Positions 63,858-64,000 of a stretch of 64,000 bases of DNA are shown piece after piece. Under the pieces are notes generated by a model. The model was not told the origin of the DNA, made no database searches, and was given only the letters and a program-made list of their open reading frames with translations. The stretch is from Streptomyces sclerotialus (GTDB taxonomy: Bacteria > Actinomycetota > Actinomycetes > Streptomycetales > Streptomycetaceae), in contig JODX01000001.1 in assembly GCA_000719105.1 (NCBI GenBank), positions 310,001 through 374,000 on the forward strand, given 5' to 3'. Both the position numbers and the translations under genes were made by a program. Numbering within the stretch: position 1 is the stretch's first letter; the number at the start of each line of letters is the position of its first letter.

Positions 63858-64000
63858 CTACACCCACGTCCGGGGGCGGTAACGATTGGCACGTTCCACC
63901 AGGTCGATCCTTTCCTCGCCGCGCTGGGCGAGCCGGGCCAGCGCGCGGTACGAGCGTTCCAGCCCGAAGCGGAGGCCGCGCTCGTCCAGTTCACTGCCGA
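63858..64000 (-). CDS. C-terminus of a PknG-like serine/threonine protein kinase (partial)
   Basis: The last ~46 codons of a minus-strand gene entering from the right edge: SELDERGLRFGLERSYRAL, then ARLAQRGEERIDLVERANRY and RPRTWV, stop TAG at 63858-63860. This ending with ERANRYRPRTWV is, as I remember, that of the Streptomyces TPR-containing PknG-like kinase. The stop is immediately before the PP2C start, so the two are coupled. The kinase domain is outside the window, so the call rests on the C-terminal pattern and operon context. Confidence 0.68.
   Translation of the reverse strand, partial: GSELDERGLRFGLERSYRALARLAQRGEERIDLVERANRYRPRTWV

Overview
The window is high-GC actinobacterial DNA with strong third-position G/C bias, many GTG/TTG starts, ATGA/GTGA start-stop overlaps and mostly T-less hairpin terminators. 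Rodlins, chaplins, a MelC1/MelC2 tyrosinase pair and an SsbB-type protein identify it as a Streptomyces chromosome. From memory, the gene order (rbs operon, recD2, citrate synthase, copAZ, mmsA, rodlins, chaplins, melC, ssbB, ettA) follows the S. coelicolor region around SCO2680-SCO2750. No insertion sequence, prophage, integrase or CRISPR array was seen.

Layout: 1-3.3 kb, three-gene sugar-catabolic operon (Gfo/Idh/MocA oxidoreductase, DUF993 aldolase-like protein, sugar phosphate isomerase) behind a LacI-type palindrome. 3.3-4.0 kb, a toxin-antitoxin-like pair behind an 18-bp perfect dyad; the PIN toxin reading frame is broken at a G7 run. 4.2-10.2 kb, a ribose operon on the minus strand (lacI-type regulator, rbsA, a fused rbsC-rbsB, rbsK, rbsD) with two direct copies of a LacI-type operator upstream. 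10.3-14.2 kb, recD2-type helicase and citrate synthase, followed by a structured gap carrying two hairpins with the same C6 loop, a good candidate for 6C RNA. 14.8-18.8 kb, copper ATPase and copper chaperone under a CsoR-type palindrome, and a zinc alcohol dehydrogenase. 18.8-23.2 kb, a small HTH protein, IolE-like isomerase, methylmalonate-semialdehyde dehydrogenase and an alpha/beta hydrolase. 23.5-29.3 kb, a hydrolase-ABC ATPase fusion with its permease, and an acyl-CoA ligase.

29.3-46.9 kb is an aerial-surface island: two divergent rodlins, three short chaplins, one sortase-anchored chaplin with a long charged heptad-repeat spacer, several secreted proteins, a glycosyltransferase with a damaged polysaccharide deacetylase, tyrosinase and its caddie protein, tRNA-Arg, two dynamin/Era-like GTPases, SsbB and a TQxA/LAETG thioester surface protein. 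Both rodlins and two of the short chaplins carry promoters of the form CGNNAC-N16-SGTTGA (weaker for the minus-strand rodlin), matching the recalled sigma-BldN consensus, so they probably switch on together when aerial hyphae form.

46.9-64 kb holds ettA, a hotdog thioesterase, an actinobacterial hypothetical, an FtsX/MacB-like ABC system, truncated haemoglobin, a PCMT-like methyltransferase, and a signalling operon (kinase C-terminus at the window edge, PP2C phosphatase, VWA protein, FHA protein with a very long collagen-like linker).
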